In this document: positions 34,491 through 43,897 of the stretch, in pieces
How the letters are laid out: each line of letters opens with the position of its first letter
How positions within the stretch are numbered: position 1 is the first letter of the stretch
Origin: Prolixibacteraceae bacterium UBA6162
GTDB taxonomy: Bacteria > Bacteroidota > Bacteroidia > Bacteroidales > Prolixibacteraceae
DNA: 64,000 nucleotides
NCBI GenBank assembly: GCA_002428215.1
Contig: DIUI01000095.1
Coordinates: forward strand, 37,538-101,537
Direction of reading: 5' to 3'
Made by a program: the position numbers and the translations under genes
Notes under the pieces: model-generated
What the model was told of the DNA's origin: nothing
Databases searched by the model: none
What the model saw: only the letters and a program-made list of their open reading frames with translations

Positions 34491-35999
34491 ATGAATCCAT
34501 TCGAAGAACTGGAGATCTGGTTTGCCACCGGCAGCCAGCATCTATACGGCGATCACTCCCTGCAGCAAATCAATAAAGACTCCATGGAGATTGTTAACGG
34601 ACTAAACACCTCTTCAGGAATACCCATAAGGATTGTGTTTAAGCCGGTTTTAACCACTGCCAGTGCTATTACACAGCTTTGTCAGGAAGCCAACATTGCC
34701 CCCAACTGTATTGGTGTAATCACCTGGATGCATACCTTCTCGCCAGGCAAAATGTGGATTGCCGGTCTGCAACTGCTTAAAAAGCCACTGCTCCACCTGC
34801 ATACCCAGTTCAACCGGGATATCCCTTATGCCGATATCGACATAGATTTTATGAACCTTAACCAGTCTGCACACGGAGGCAGAGAGTATGGCTATATTGT
34901 TAGTCGTTTAAGAAAAAATCGCAAAGTTGTGGTTGGTCACTGGCAGGATGAAGAAGTTAGAACGCGTTTATCAATATGGATGCGGGCAGCGGCTGCCTGG
35001 AACGATTGGCAAAGTGGTAAGGTAGCGCGTTTTGGAGACAATATGCGTGAGGTTGCTGTAACCGAGGGCGACAAGGTGGAAGCGCAAATACAGTTCGGAT
35101 ATTCAGTAAGTGGTTTTGGCACCGACGAACTTTTCAAGTCAATTAAGGCAGTGGAAGAGAATGAAGTTGCCAGGTTGGTAGAAATATACATCGAGCGTTA
35201 TAATGTTGACAGTGCAGGCTTGCCCGGAGGAGAAGCACATACCTCGGTGCGTTTGCAGGCGCGTTATGAACTTGGCATTCTGAAGTTTCTTCAACAGGGC
35301 AATTTTACGGCGTTTACAACAACATTCGAAGACTTGAGCAGTCTTGAACAGTTGCCCGGACTTGCCATTCAGCGTCTTATGGAGCAGGGATACGGTTTTG
35401 GAGCCGAGGGAGACTGGAAGCATGCAGCCCTGGTTCGCGCACTGAAGGTTATGGGGTACGGTTTACCCGGGGGGACATCATTTATGCAGGATTATACCTA
35501 CCACCTCGACCCAAAGGGCATGAAAGTACTGGGTGGTCACATGCTGGAGATTTGCCCTACCCTAAGTAAAGAAAAACCTTCTCTTGAGGCACTCCGGGTA
35601 GGGATTGGAGGAAAAAGCGATCCTGCCCGTTTGGTATTTATGGTCCCCGACGGCAAAGGGGTCAATGCATCCTTAATCGATGTGGGCAGCAGATTCCGCA
35701 TGATTGTGAATAGCATAGAGGTAGTTACGCCCGATGCTGATTTTCCAAAATTGCCGGTCACCCGTGCCATGTGGAAACCAATGCCTGATCTTCAAACCGG
35801 TGCCGCTGCATGGATATTGGCTGGTGGAGCTCACCATACCGCTTTCAGCATGTCGATTGATCGTGAATACCTCGAGGATTTTGCCGAGATGGCCGATATT
35901 GAACTGATTGTCATCGATGAAACCACTACCGTTGCCGACATAAAAAAAGAACTTCGATGGAACGATGTTTACTATTTTTTGGCAAAAGGCGTTAGATAA
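34491..35999 (+). CDS. araA: L-arabinose isomerase
   Basis: A 502-residue AraA, converting L-arabinose to L-ribulose. It begins with EIWFATGSQHLYGD, typical of the family, and carries the metal-binding and active-site region FGAEGDWKHAALVRALKVMG, followed by MQDYTYHL and GGHMLEICPTL. The histidine near the C-terminus in AGGAHHTAFS is also kept. Length fits the E. coli enzyme. araB and araD are not in the window; the gene is 9 bases behind a decarboxylase and its stop nearly touches that of the convergent glycosyltransferase. Confidence 0.95.
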   Translation: MNPFEELEIWFATGSQHLYGDHSLQQINKDSMEIVNGLNTSSGIPIRIVFKPVLTTASAITQLCQEANIAPNCIGVITWMHTFSPGKMWIAGLQLLKKPLLHLHTQFNRDIPYADIDIDFMNLNQSAHGGREYGYIVSRLRKNRKVVVGHWQDEEVRTRLSIWMRAAAAWNDWQSGKVARFGDNMREVAVTEGDKVEAQIQFGYSVSGFGTDELFKSIKAVEENEVARLVEIYIERYNVDSAGLPGGEAHTSVRLQARYELGILKFLQQGNFTAFTTTFEDLSSLEQLPGLAIQRLMEQGYGFGAEGDWKHAALVRALKVMGYGLPGGTSFMQDYTYHLDPKGMKVLGGHMLEICPTLSKEKPSLEALRVGIGGKSDPARLVFMVPDGKGVNASLIDVGSRFRMIVNSIEVVTPDADFPKLPVTRAMWKPMPDLQTGAAAWILAGGAHHTAFSMSIDREYLEDFAEMADIELIVIDETTTVADIKKELRWNDVYYFLAKGVR

Positions 36000-36001
36000 A
36001 T

Positions 36002-37192
36002 TTAATTGCCGATTAACATCTGTAGTGCCAGAGACTCTCCAATAATGGGGCGACGTTCGAAGTATCCGGAGTGGACAAAATTGATGTATTTCAGAATTCT
36101 AAAGGCGTTGAAAAGCTGAAAAAAACGCTCCCTGAAGATTGTTTCGGTGCTGCAATTCTCACTCAATTCAACAATCTGTTCAAAAAACAAATCGCTTTGT
36201 AAATAGGCAGCAACAGTTTCCGGAAGTTCAGTTAGAAGGCGTTCCCATTGGGGCTGATCAATCTTATAGAAGAGCAGACGGCGGTCGAAGAGCTGTTTAA
36301 GGTCAATAAATGCCTGTATATTATAAGTGAAGTTCAAATCAGTGGTTCCGTCCATCCACTGACGCATAGCAGGTCCGGTTCCAAATGGGACTCTGTCTGA
36401 AACTCTTGAAGAGGGTTTAACTTTTGTGTTGGTAATTTCGCCCACAGTCCCAATCTGCGTTAAGTGTTGTAAGAAGTAAAAATCCTCACCAGCCTTACGA
36501 CGGGTCATTCCACCTCTTTGCAAGTACCCTTTGGCCGAAACTGCAAAGGCTGAACCTATGGTGTGGATGGCATTGGGGTAGCCTGTGTAGGCAAGGGCGT
36601 TTTTATAGTATCTCAAGTAGGCTTCGTAGAGTAAAATGCCTTCGCGTTCTTTTTGGGATAAACCATCCAACTGATGACTAAATTCAATTGTGGCACCTAT
36701 ATGGTCGGGGTGCATGTCAAAATGGTGTTCGATTTCTTTGAGATAGTTGGGTTCAACCAATGTGTCAGCATCGAGTGAAACAATAATTCCCCTGGGTTGA
36801 TTGATCTTGTTAAACCGCCATAATGCTTCATCCATTCCCTTTTTGCGCGCCAAACCCACACCTGCCCATTTCTGCGGCAAATTTATGGGTGGGGTAACCA
36901 TAAAGCGGATATCAGGATGGGGGTTTTTAGTAATCCAGTGCAAGGCCTCTTCATAACTGGTTAAGTTCATATTTTGGCTCGTTGTATCGCATATCTCGGG
37001 TTGATTGATGACTACGAGTACTTCTGTTAACTTTTTTGCTGGTATGCACTGATGCAATGAACGCAGCGTTGATAATAAATCGGGCTCTCTAAATGCCGGA
37101 ATCATTACCAAAATACCCATGTTGGGCGAGATCTCCAAATCGGTTAGAGGCTGATATGCTATGTAGCGCTTAAAATAAGGATCGGCGAACAT
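36002..37192 (-). CDS. Family 2 glycosyltransferase
   Basis: A 396-residue GT-A fold transferase. The N-terminal GILVMIPAFREPDLLSTLRS is the nucleotide-sugar-binding start, and IIVSLDADTLVEPNYLKEIE supplies the DxD metal/nucleotide motif. No membrane segment is evident, so it is probably cytoplasmic or peripheral. The acceptor is unknown. The ATG at 37192 is chosen; the longer frame would begin with TTG inside the upstream terminator region. It is separated from the OmpH-like gene by a strong hairpin. Confidence 0.82.
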   Translation of the reverse strand: MFADPYFKRYIAYQPLTDLEISPNMGILVMIPAFREPDLLSTLRSLHQCIPAKKLTEVLVVINQPEICDTTSQNMNLTSYEEALHWITKNPHPDIRFMVTPPINLPQKWAGVGLARKKGMDEALWRFNKINQPRGIIVSLDADTLVEPNYLKEIEHHFDMHPDHIGATIEFSHQLDGLSQKEREGILLYEAYLRYYKNALAYTGYPNAIHTIGSAFAVSAKGYLQRGGMTRRKAGEDFYFLQHLTQIGTVGEITNTKVKPSSRVSDRVPFGTGPAMRQWMDGTTDLNFTYNIQAFIDLKQLFDRRLLFYKIDQPQWERLLTELPETVAAYLQSDLFFEQIVELSENCSTETIFRERFFQLFNAFRILKYINFVHSGYFERRPIIGESLALQMLIGN

Positions 37193-37210
37193 GCTGGAGG
37201 TTTTGTAAAA

Positions 37211-37236
37211 CAAAAAATCCGGGTAAAACCCGGATT
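37211..37236 (-). terminator. Rho-independent terminator after the OmpH-like gene
   Basis: On the minus strand AATCCGGG / CCCGGATT forms an 8-base-pair stem with a five-base loop, followed by six T residues. It lies between the OmpH-like and glycosyltransferase genes, so these are probably separately transcribed. Confidence 0.85.
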
Positions 37237-37266
37237 AAAGCTATATATTTTTAAACTAACAGCATC

Positions 37267-37872
37267 TTAACGGGATGTTTTGGCTGCCTGATAACGCTGA
37301 TTAAGATTAACGAGAACAGCAGATGTAATGTTATCTGATTCGGGTCCGATGAGGACGTCGGAAGCATTCAGAATAAAATCGTATTGCTTGATTTTATTAT
37401 ACTCCTTAAGATAGGAAAGCAGACTATCAATGACCTGTTGGTTGTTTTGAGCCTGCATCTCAGAAAGCTTACTGGTAAGATCCTGATCAAGCTGCATGAT
37501 TTCCTGCTCTTTGCCAAGCAGCCGGTCGCGTTCCTGAATAGCCCGCTGTTCTGTAAGAAATCCACCTCGTTGCAATTTTTGCTGAAACTCCGCCGCTTCA
37601 CGTTCAAAAACCTGACGCTTCGAACCATATTCCTGGGTGAACGCTTCCTGGCGTTTCATAAAATCATCGTGTAATGCTTCTGCCAGATCGTAGTTCATGA
37701 AAAGAGAATCCGATTTGATGTAGGCAATTCTGAGACCCTCTGTTCGAGAAGGCGAAGAATCATATTCGCCGTTGGCAATTACTGCATGTCCACTACCGGT
37801 AAAATGCAGCACATAAAGAACCAGAATGGCTACAGACAATACGATACTGACTATTAATGATGTTCCTTTCAT
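37267..37872 (-). CDS. OmpH/Skp-family periplasmic chaperone-like protein
   Basis: A 201-residue protein with an N-terminal hydrophobic segment (KGTSLIVSIVLSVAILVLYV) acting as signal or anchor, then RIAYIKSDSLFMNYD, which matches the start of mature Skp ('..IAYVD...vf...'), and a long charged helical region (FMKRQEAFTQEYGSKRQVFE and onward). Skp/OmpH proteins hold unfolded outer-membrane proteins in the periplasm. The ATG at 37872 is preferred to a longer frame because a TATCTTTG promoter element lies just upstream, inside that longer frame. Confidence 0.82.
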   Translation of the reverse strand: MKGTSLIVSIVLSVAILVLYVLHFTGSGHAVIANGEYDSSPSRTEGLRIAYIKSDSLFMNYDLAEALHDDFMKRQEAFTQEYGSKRQVFEREAAEFQQKLQRGGFLTEQRAIQERDRLLGKEQEIMQLDQDLTSKLSEMQAQNNQQVIDSLLSYLKEYNKIKQYDFILNASDVLIGPESDNITSAVLVNLNQRYQAAKTSR

Positions 37873-37898
37873 TTTTTTTGGTTCAATTTTAATCTTGG

Positions 37899-37906
37899 CA
37901 AAGATA
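37899..37906 (-). promoter_or_regulatory. -7 element TATCTTTG for the OmpH-like gene
   Basis: Exact TAnnTTTG match on the minus strand, 27 bases before the ATG at 37872; it decides the start. Confidence 0.5.
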
Positions 37907-38096
37907 ATTTTTTCATTCATAAGCAAGGACATTATTCCAATTTTTTTAGGTGGATGCTCAAGCCCACGCACTGCTTAAACCTGCTCAAAATCATACAATC
38001 GGTCTGACAAACATCATTGATAGTATAAGCAGGGAGGCATTAATTTTATCAAGATAAAAGTTTTACACACAGTTTGCTTACAAAACATAAGAATTT

Positions 38097-39008
38097 ATGA
38101 TCAATGCCTTTATCGCCAACATTTTACCCCACATGCCCAGGAGTTTTGTCTGGATATTTTCGCAACGATACATTGCTGGAGAGACCATTAATGATGGTCT
38201 GCGTGCAGCCCGGGAACTGAATGAGAAAGGAGTTCTTGTTACCGTTGATTTGCTGGGAGAGTACCTCAAGAATATAGAGGAGGCAGCACAGAACAAGGAG
38301 CACTATTTAGCCATTATTGAAGAGTTCACATCGGCCGGGGTTCAGGGAAACTTCTCGTTGAAGCCTACTATGTTTGGTTTACTGATCGACAAGGAGGTGT
38401 GCTACAACCATATCAGGGAAGTGGTGGCGCTGGCTGCCCAAAGAAAAAGTTTTGTAAGAATTGATATGGAAGATTCACAATGTGTAGACCTCGAGATTGC
38501 ACTCTATCTGCGTTTGTTGCAGGAGTTCCCGAAAAGTGTTGGATTGGTACTACAGTCTTATCTGCGAAGAACACCTGCCGATTTGCAGCATCTGATTTCC
38601 CACCATACGGTGGATGCACCCCTCAACTTCAGACTCTGCAAAGGGATTTATGTAGAGCCTAAAGAGATTGCCTGGAAAGGATATAGCGAGGTGCAACAGG
38701 CATTTCTGGAATTGCTGGAGACCATGTTCAAGAACCAGATTTACGTTGGAATTGCTACCCACGATAAGATGCTGATTGATGGGGCGTGCGATCTCATTGA
38801 ACGCTACAAGGTACCGGTCGATAAAGTTGAATTTCAAATGCTCTACGGAGTAACCCCCGACCTTCGCAGTGCGGTAATGGCCAAGGGGTATACCATGAGG
38901 GTCTATGTCCCATTCGGGAAAGAGTGGTTTGGTTATTCTACCCGCAGGCTGAAGGAGAATCCAAAGGTGGCTTCCCACATAATTAAAGCACTTTTCTTCA
39001 GAGGTTAG
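38097..39008 (+). CDS. Proline dehydrogenase
   Basis: A 303-residue FAD-dependent PRODH barrel oxidising proline to delta-1-pyrroline-5-carboxylate. Markers are FVRIDMEDSQ, RLCKGIYVEPKE and EFQMLYGVTPDLR, followed by MRVYVPFGKEWFGYSTRRLKE with the arginines that bind the substrate carboxylate. It is the stand-alone enzyme; the P5C dehydrogenase is not adjacent. A 16-base perfect palindrome, TTTTATCAAGATAAAA (38044-38059), lies about 40 bases upstream of the start. Confidence 0.92.
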   Translation: MINAFIANILPHMPRSFVWIFSQRYIAGETINDGLRAARELNEKGVLVTVDLLGEYLKNIEEAAQNKEHYLAIIEEFTSAGVQGNFSLKPTMFGLLIDKEVCYNHIREVVALAAQRKSFVRIDMEDSQCVDLEIALYLRLLQEFPKSVGLVLQSYLRRTPADLQHLISHHTVDAPLNFRLCKGIYVEPKEIAWKGYSEVQQAFLELLETMFKNQIYVGIATHDKMLIDGACDLIERYKVPVDKVEFQMLYGVTPDLRSAVMAKGYTMRVYVPFGKEWFGYSTRRLKENPKVASHIIKALFFRG

Positions 39009-39586
39009 TCGATAACAATCTCTTCGAGGGAGCGTTTGGGAACATGGTGTACCAAATCATTATCGCGCCAGTATTTAATATTGCCGTCTCGAACAGGTTC
39101 GATTACGACCTGTTCTGCAGGTTTGCCCATCGCAATTACCCAAAGCAGCTCGAGGTGATCGGGCAGATTGAGCAGAAGACTGATTTTTTCACGGTTGAAA
39201 GACCCTATTATGCAGCCTCCAAATCCCTCGCTTACTGCAGCCAAAAGGATGGTTTGTAAGGCAATCCCATCGTCACAATAGATATTTCTTCCCAGATAGG
39301 TATCTTTTAAAACAAAGATGTAAGCCGAGGGTCGCTCTCCCTCGGCAGGTCCATTCCAGTCTGGCAGATATCCTGCCCAAGCCAAATGTTCAAAAACTTT
39401 AGTATTGAGTGTTGCATCTGCCGAAACTTTATACTTAACGGGCTGCACGTTTCTCCCTGATGCAGTATATCGCGACAGGTCAATCCATCGAAGAAGTTGT
39501 TCCTTGGTTATGGATTCAGATTCCTTAAACCGCCGATAGCTTCGATTTTTTCGGACCAAATCCGAGAGTTGCTCAAATGGTAGCAT
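39005..39586 (-). CDS. Nitroreductase-family protein
   Basis: A 193-residue flavoprotein of the nitroreductase/NAD(P)H oxidase type. FMN-binding features are NRSYRRFKES near the start, RYTASGRNVQPVKY, and AVSEGFGGCIIGSFNRE. The physiological substrate is unknown. The ATG at 39586 is chosen as the longer N-terminus does not match the family. It ends overlapping the proline dehydrogenase stop region, so the two genes converge. Confidence 0.85.
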   Translation of the reverse strand: MLPFEQLSDLVRKNRSYRRFKESESITKEQLLRWIDLSRYTASGRNVQPVKYKVSADATLNTKVFEHLAWAGYLPDWNGPAEGERPSAYIFVLKDTYLGRNIYCDDGIALQTILLAAVSEGFGGCIIGSFNREKISLLLNLPDHLELLWVIAMGKPAEQVVIEPVRDGNIKYWRDNDLVHHVPKRSLEEIVID

Positions 39587-39651
39587 ACTAATTAAAGGTT
39601 GCGAATTTTGGTAAATGTAAGTCAAAATGCAAAAACCTCTGAAAAATTCGA

Positions 39652-39659
39652 TATTTTTG
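39652..39659 (+). promoter_or_regulatory. -7 element TATTTTTG for xylBA
   Basis: Exact TAnnTTTG match 40 bases before the xylB ATG at 39700. Confidence 0.42.
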
Positions 39660-39699
39660 AAGGAATGTGTTCGCTTTATAGTCAATAAATTGATAGTTC

Positions 39700-41181
39700 A
39701 TGCTGTTACTGGGTTTCGATATAGGAAGTTCGTCGGTAAAAGTTTCTCTTCTGGATGGAGATACCGGCAGCATAGTTGGTTCTTCATTCTATCCCAAATC
39801 AGAAATGCCTATTTCGGCGCTGAAGGCCGGATGGGCTGAGCAATCGCCGGATATGTGGTGGCTAAATTTACGGTTGGCGTTGGCTGAATTGTTGACAATC
39901 TGCCGGATTGAACCGTCGAGCATAGGTGGTATCGGAATCAGTTATCAGATGCATGGGCTGGTAATGGTCGACAAATCGCATAAAGTGATTCGGCCCTCCA
40001 TAATTTGGTGCGACAGTCGGGCTGCATCGATAGGTGAGCAGGCGTTTGAGCATCTGGGGCAGGAGAGGTGTCTTACACATCTGCTCAATAGTCCTGGAAA
40101 TTTCACTGCATCGAAGCTGAAATGGGTGCAGAAAAACGAACCCAAAAATTTCGAGAGGTTGCACAAAATAATGCTGCCTGGCGACTACATTGCCCTAAAG
40201 CTTACCGGAAACCTGGCCAGCACGGTGGGAGGTTTATCAGAGGCTATCCTGTGGGATTTTTCAACCAATGCTCCAGCTCAGATGGTGCTCGATGAGTTTG
40301 GTATTGATGCCTCGGTAATTCCAGAACTGGTACCTGCTTTCGGAGATCAGGGAAGACTATCGGCATCTGCAGCAGAGGAACTCGGACTTGTGCCGGGAAT
40401 TCCTGTTAGTTACCGGGCAGGAGATCAGCCCAACAATGCGCTCTCGCTGAATGTGCTGGAACCCGGAGAGGTTGCAGCTACAGCCGGGACCTCAGGCGTT
40501 GTTTATGGTGTAAGCTCCGAAATACGCTTCGATCCCAACTCCCGAGTAAATACTTTTGCACACGTTAACCATACTGCCGAGTCTCCCCGCCTGGGCGTTT
40601 TGCTGTGTATAAACGGTACCGGAATACTTAATGCCTGGATGCGACGCAATTTGGGTGATTTTCCAAATTATGAGGCAATGAACAGGGAAGCCGAATTGGT
40701 TCCTGCAGGCTCTGAAGGTGTGGTGGTGCTTCCTTTTGGCAATGGGGCTGAACGAATGCTGCTTAACCGCGATGTAGGATCTGTAATTTCAGGGGTAAAT
40801 TTTAACAGACACCACAAGGGTCATCTTCTTCGCGCAGCTCAGGAAGGGGTGGTTTTTTCCTTCCGGTATGGCATGGAAATTATGCGGCAAACCGGAATAG
40901 AGTTGCAGGTAATAAAAGCTGGCCGCGAAAATATGTTTTTAAGTAATATCTTCGGTCAGTCACTTGCCAATTCTACCGGAGTGACCATTGAACTTTTCAA
41001 TACAAATGGAGCGGCAGGAGCTGCCCGGGGCGCAGGAATCGGAACCGGATACTATTCCAGACCGGAGGATGCATTTTCGCAATTAAAGTGTGTGGGCAGG
41101 TTTGAACCCGTTCAGTCAGAAATTCAAAATATGCAATTTGCCTACGAAAGATGGCTGGAGGTCCTGAAATCTAACCTCTAA
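39700..41181 (+). CDS. xylB: Xylulokinase
   Basis: A 493-residue FGGY-family sugar kinase phosphorylating D-xylulose. It begins with LLGFDIGSSSVKVSLLD for phosphate binding. GISYQMHGLVMVD includes the QMHG segment typical of xylulokinases. The catalytic aspartate is probably that of YRAGDQPNNALSLNVLEPGE. A C-terminal KAGRENMFLSNIFGQSLAN completes the fold. It lies 50 bases upstream of xylA in the same operon. Confidence 0.93.
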   Translation: MLLLGFDIGSSSVKVSLLDGDTGSIVGSSFYPKSEMPISALKAGWAEQSPDMWWLNLRLALAELLTICRIEPSSIGGIGISYQMHGLVMVDKSHKVIRPSIIWCDSRAASIGEQAFEHLGQERCLTHLLNSPGNFTASKLKWVQKNEPKNFERLHKIMLPGDYIALKLTGNLASTVGGLSEAILWDFSTNAPAQMVLDEFGIDASVIPELVPAFGDQGRLSASAAEELGLVPGIPVSYRAGDQPNNALSLNVLEPGEVAATAGTSGVVYGVSSEIRFDPNSRVNTFAHVNHTAESPRLGVLLCINGTGILNAWMRRNLGDFPNYEAMNREAELVPAGSEGVVVLPFGNGAERMLLNRDVGSVISGVNFNRHHKGHLLRAAQEGVVFSFRYGMEIMRQTGIELQVIKAGRENMFLSNIFGQSLANSTGVTIELFNTNGAAGAARGAGIGTGYYSRPEDAFSQLKCVGRFEPVQSEIQNMQFAYERWLEVLKSNL

Positions 41182-41231
41182 ATGAAGAGTGGAACTCAAT
41201 TTTAAACTAAGAGCTTTAAAAAACATATCTT

Positions 41232-42557
41232 ATGAACTACTTTACTGGAAACAAAACCTATTTTCCTACTGTAGGTAAAATTGGCTACGAAGGACCCCAA
41301 TCGAGAAACCCACTTGCATTTAAATGGTACGATGAAAACCGAATAATCGATGGAAAAACGCTTAAAGAGCATCTGCGCTTTGCAGTAGCCTATTGGCATT
41401 CATTCTGCGGTACTGGTGGAGATCCTTTTGGTCCGGGCACCCGGATTTTTCCGTGGGACACAGCACCCGGTATTACCGATCGTGCCATTGAGAGAATGGA
41501 CGCTGCTTTTGAGTTTATCACCAAGATGGGAATTCCGTTTTACTGTTTCCACGATACGGATATGGTAGGTGATGGATCGGTCTTTGAAATCGAGCAGCGG
41601 TTGTCGAAATTAATCAATATCGCAAAGGAACGGCAAGAGAGCACAGGCGTTAAGCTACTATGGGGTACCGCCAATGTTTTCAGTAATCCACGCTATATGA
41701 ATGGTGCTGCCACCAATCCCGATTTTAATGTTGTGACCCATGCGGCAGTTCAGATTAAGAATGCCATTGACGCAACCATTGCCCTTGGTGGTGAAAACTA
41801 TGTGTTTTGGGGGGGTCGTGAAGGATATATGAGTCTTCACAACACCGATACCAAACGGGAACTCGATCATTTGGGTCGCTTTCTGTCGATGGCGCGCGAT
41901 TATGGCAGAAAGGCCGGATTTACAGGTACATTTCTTATTGAACCCAAGCCGATGGAGCCGACCAAGCATCAATACGATTTCGATGTTGCGACGGTGATTG
42001 GGTTTTTAAAGAAATACGGACTTGAGGAGGATTTCAAACTCAATGTGGAGGTCAATCATGCTACCCTTGCCGGACACTCATTTGCCCATGAATTGCGCTT
42101 CGCAGCCGACAGTGGTCTGCTGGGGTCGATCGATGCCAATCGTGGTGACTATCAGAATGGTTGGGATACCGATGAGTTTCCAACCAACATATATGAGGTT
42201 ACCGAAGCGATGCTTGAGATAGTGCGTGCCGGAGGCTTTTCTAAAGGGGGCATTAACTTCGATGCAAAGCTGCGACGCAACTCTACCGACCCTGAGGACC
42301 TATTCATTGCTCATATTAACGGTATGGATGTGTTTGCTCGTGCATTGATTATAGCCGACAAAATTCTTCGCGAATCGGACTATCTGTCAATGATACAAGC
42401 ACGCTATGCTTCGTTCGATAAGGGTTTAGGGGGTGAATTCGAAAAAGGTAGCTTAACCCTGATGGATCTCTACCAGTCAGCCCAAAAAAGTGGCGAGCCT
42501 AAAACGCTAAGTGGAAAGCAGGAGTTGATCGAGCAGATGATTAACTGGTATATTTAG
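41232..42557 (+). CDS. xylA: Xylose isomerase
   Basis: A 441-residue TIM-barrel enzyme converting D-xylose to D-xylulose. The catalytic histidine and aspartate lie in [13 protein letters not shown], the metal site includes [15 protein letters not shown] and [20 protein letters not shown], and the C-terminal metal ligands lie in [20 protein letters not shown]. Length matches the class II (440-residue) enzymes. With xylB it forms a compact catabolic operon; no transporter or regulator is adjacent. Confidence 0.97.
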   Translation: MNYFTGNKTYFPTVGKIGYEGPQSRNPLAFKWYDENRIIDGKTLKEHLRFAVAYWHSFCGTGGDPFGPGTRIFPWDTAPGITDRAIERMDAAFEFITKMGIPFYCFHDTDMVGDGSVFEIEQRLSKLINIAKERQESTGVKLLWGTANVFSNPRYMNGAATNPDFNVVTHAAVQIKNAIDATIALGGENYVFWGGREGYMSLHNTDTKRELDHLGRFLSMARDYGRKAGFTGTFLIEPKPMEPTKHQYDFDVATVIGFLKKYGLEEDFKLNVEVNHATLAGHSFAHELRFAADSGLLGSIDANRGDYQNGWDTDEFPTNIYEVTEAMLEIVRAGGFSKGGINFDAKLRRNSTDPEDLFIAHINGMDVFARALIIADKILRESDYLSMIQARYASFDKGLGGEFEKGSLTLMDLYQSAQKSGEPKTLSGKQELIEQMINWYI

Positions 42558-42562
42558 CGGAA

Positions 42563-43855
42563 TCAGATATTGAAAAGCTGACGCACATTGGCCATTACTT
42601 CGTCGGAAGAAGGATCCATGCTGGCTACCCAATTTGGTTTTAAATAGTGCAATTGTTTGCCTTGTTTAAACCGCTCTTCCCCACCTCCGGTAATGTTAAG
42701 CATAATCGTAGCGTTGGGGTCGACGTTGCCTTTCCTTACTTCGCTAATAAGTGAGGCGGTGGCTACCGCAGCTGCAGGGTGTATGTCAATACCTTCACTG
42801 CTTAAAAAGAGATTTGCTGCCTCAGCAGCCTCTTCATTAGTGGCCAAAAGCACATCACCTTTGCTGTCGGTTAATGCATCATATAATCCTCCTGCCGGAG
42901 GGTAGGGTGGTTTACGGTTTGAAAGCACTTTTGCATCAATAGCTTCTACTTGTTTGCGGGCAAGTGTATCGTCGAGCGGCAGCATAGCACGCGAACCAGC
43001 CTTCCATGCATCATGTATTGGAATGAAAGGCACATTCTGCGAAACCATTAACCGGGTTTTGTTTTTACCATAACGCCCATCGGCTAAAAACCGCAAATTG
43101 GCTTCCCAGGCAGCAATGGCACCAGTTCCGCTTCCAATAGCCTGGAAATAGAGGTCAGGAATTGCTCCAATGGTAGTAACTGCCGATAGCATCGTGGTAC
43201 CCATTCCGTCGCGCCGGGCAACATTTCGGGCTCCACCCTCGGCTACAAACCCTTCCATACCCGCAACAATGTTCGACAGATGAATGGCATCGAAATAATC
43301 GCTACCCCGCGGACTACAAATTAACTTTACATGGTCGTTAAGCGGATGTTCAAACCAAAGTGCATCGAGGTTGTCTTCCGGAACACACAAAAGCAGAGGG
43401 ATATTATTGTCGGAACAAACTTTGGCAAAAGCGCGGGCTGTGTTTCCTGCAGATGCAACTACCAGAATGCCACTGTTCCGGCTGTCCATACGGCCGCAAA
43501 CTGCGTATGCTTCGGTTTCTTTGAAGGAGCAGGTGCTCATGAAGGCCTCCTTTTCGGGCCACCAGCCACTAAATGTTATCCACAACTGGTGTAGGTTGAG
43601 CATATTGGCGAGATGCTCACTTTTATAGGTTATGGGGGAGGAGGAGCCCTCCAGTAGTCTTTGAATTGGCAGCCATTGTGCAAATTGATACAGTCCGGGC
43701 AGCTGGGGTTGAAGCGTAAGTTGGCGGTGCTCATAAATGGCCCGAATCAGTGTTGGTTCAGACTCTCCGGGTGCGTCGAGCGTCCATCCGGAATCAGCAA
43801 AGGTTTGTCCGCTTTTTATTGATTGCAGAAAATATCGGGTACCATCGAAGTTCAT
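42563..43855 (-). CDS. Cysteate synthase-like PLP enzyme
   Basis: A 430-residue fold type II PLP enzyme related to threonine synthase. The Schiff-base lysine is probably Lys112 in STCSFKETEAYAV; VVASAGNTARAFAKV is the substrate loop, and IGSGTGAIAAWEANLRF and LNITGGGEERF bind phosphate. Homologues with this layout are named cysteate synthase, which makes L-cysteate from O-phosphoserine and sulfite. In Bacteroidota cysteate feeds sulfonolipid (capnine) synthesis, which I infer as its role. Plain threonine synthase is the alternative. It has its own TAATTTTG promoter element after der. Confidence 0.75.
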   Translation of the reverse strand: MNFDGTRYFLQSIKSGQTFADSGWTLDAPGESEPTLIRAIYEHRQLTLQPQLPGLYQFAQWLPIQRLLEGSSSPITYKSEHLANMLNLHQLWITFSGWWPEKEAFMSTCSFKETEAYAVCGRMDSRNSGILVVASAGNTARAFAKVCSDNNIPLLLCVPEDNLDALWFEHPLNDHVKLICSPRGSDYFDAIHLSNIVAGMEGFVAEGGARNVARRDGMGTTMLSAVTTIGAIPDLYFQAIGSGTGAIAAWEANLRFLADGRYGKNKTRLMVSQNVPFIPIHDAWKAGSRAMLPLDDTLARKQVEAIDAKVLSNRKPPYPPAGGLYDALTDSKGDVLLATNEEAAEAANLFLSSEGIDIHPAAAVATASLISEVRKGNVDPNATIMLNITGGGEERFKQGKQLHYLKPNWVASMDPSSDEVMANVRQLFNI

Positions 43856-43874
43856 GATCGAAATTTTGTGGATT

Positions 43875-43882
43875 CAAAATTA
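43875..43882 (-). promoter_or_regulatory. -7 element TAATTTTG for the cysteate synthase-like gene
   Basis: Exact TAnnTTTG match on the minus strand, 20 bases before the ATG and just past the der stop codon, suggesting expression independent of era-der. Confidence 0.5.
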
Positions 43883-43897
43883 ATATTTTCGGTCGGT

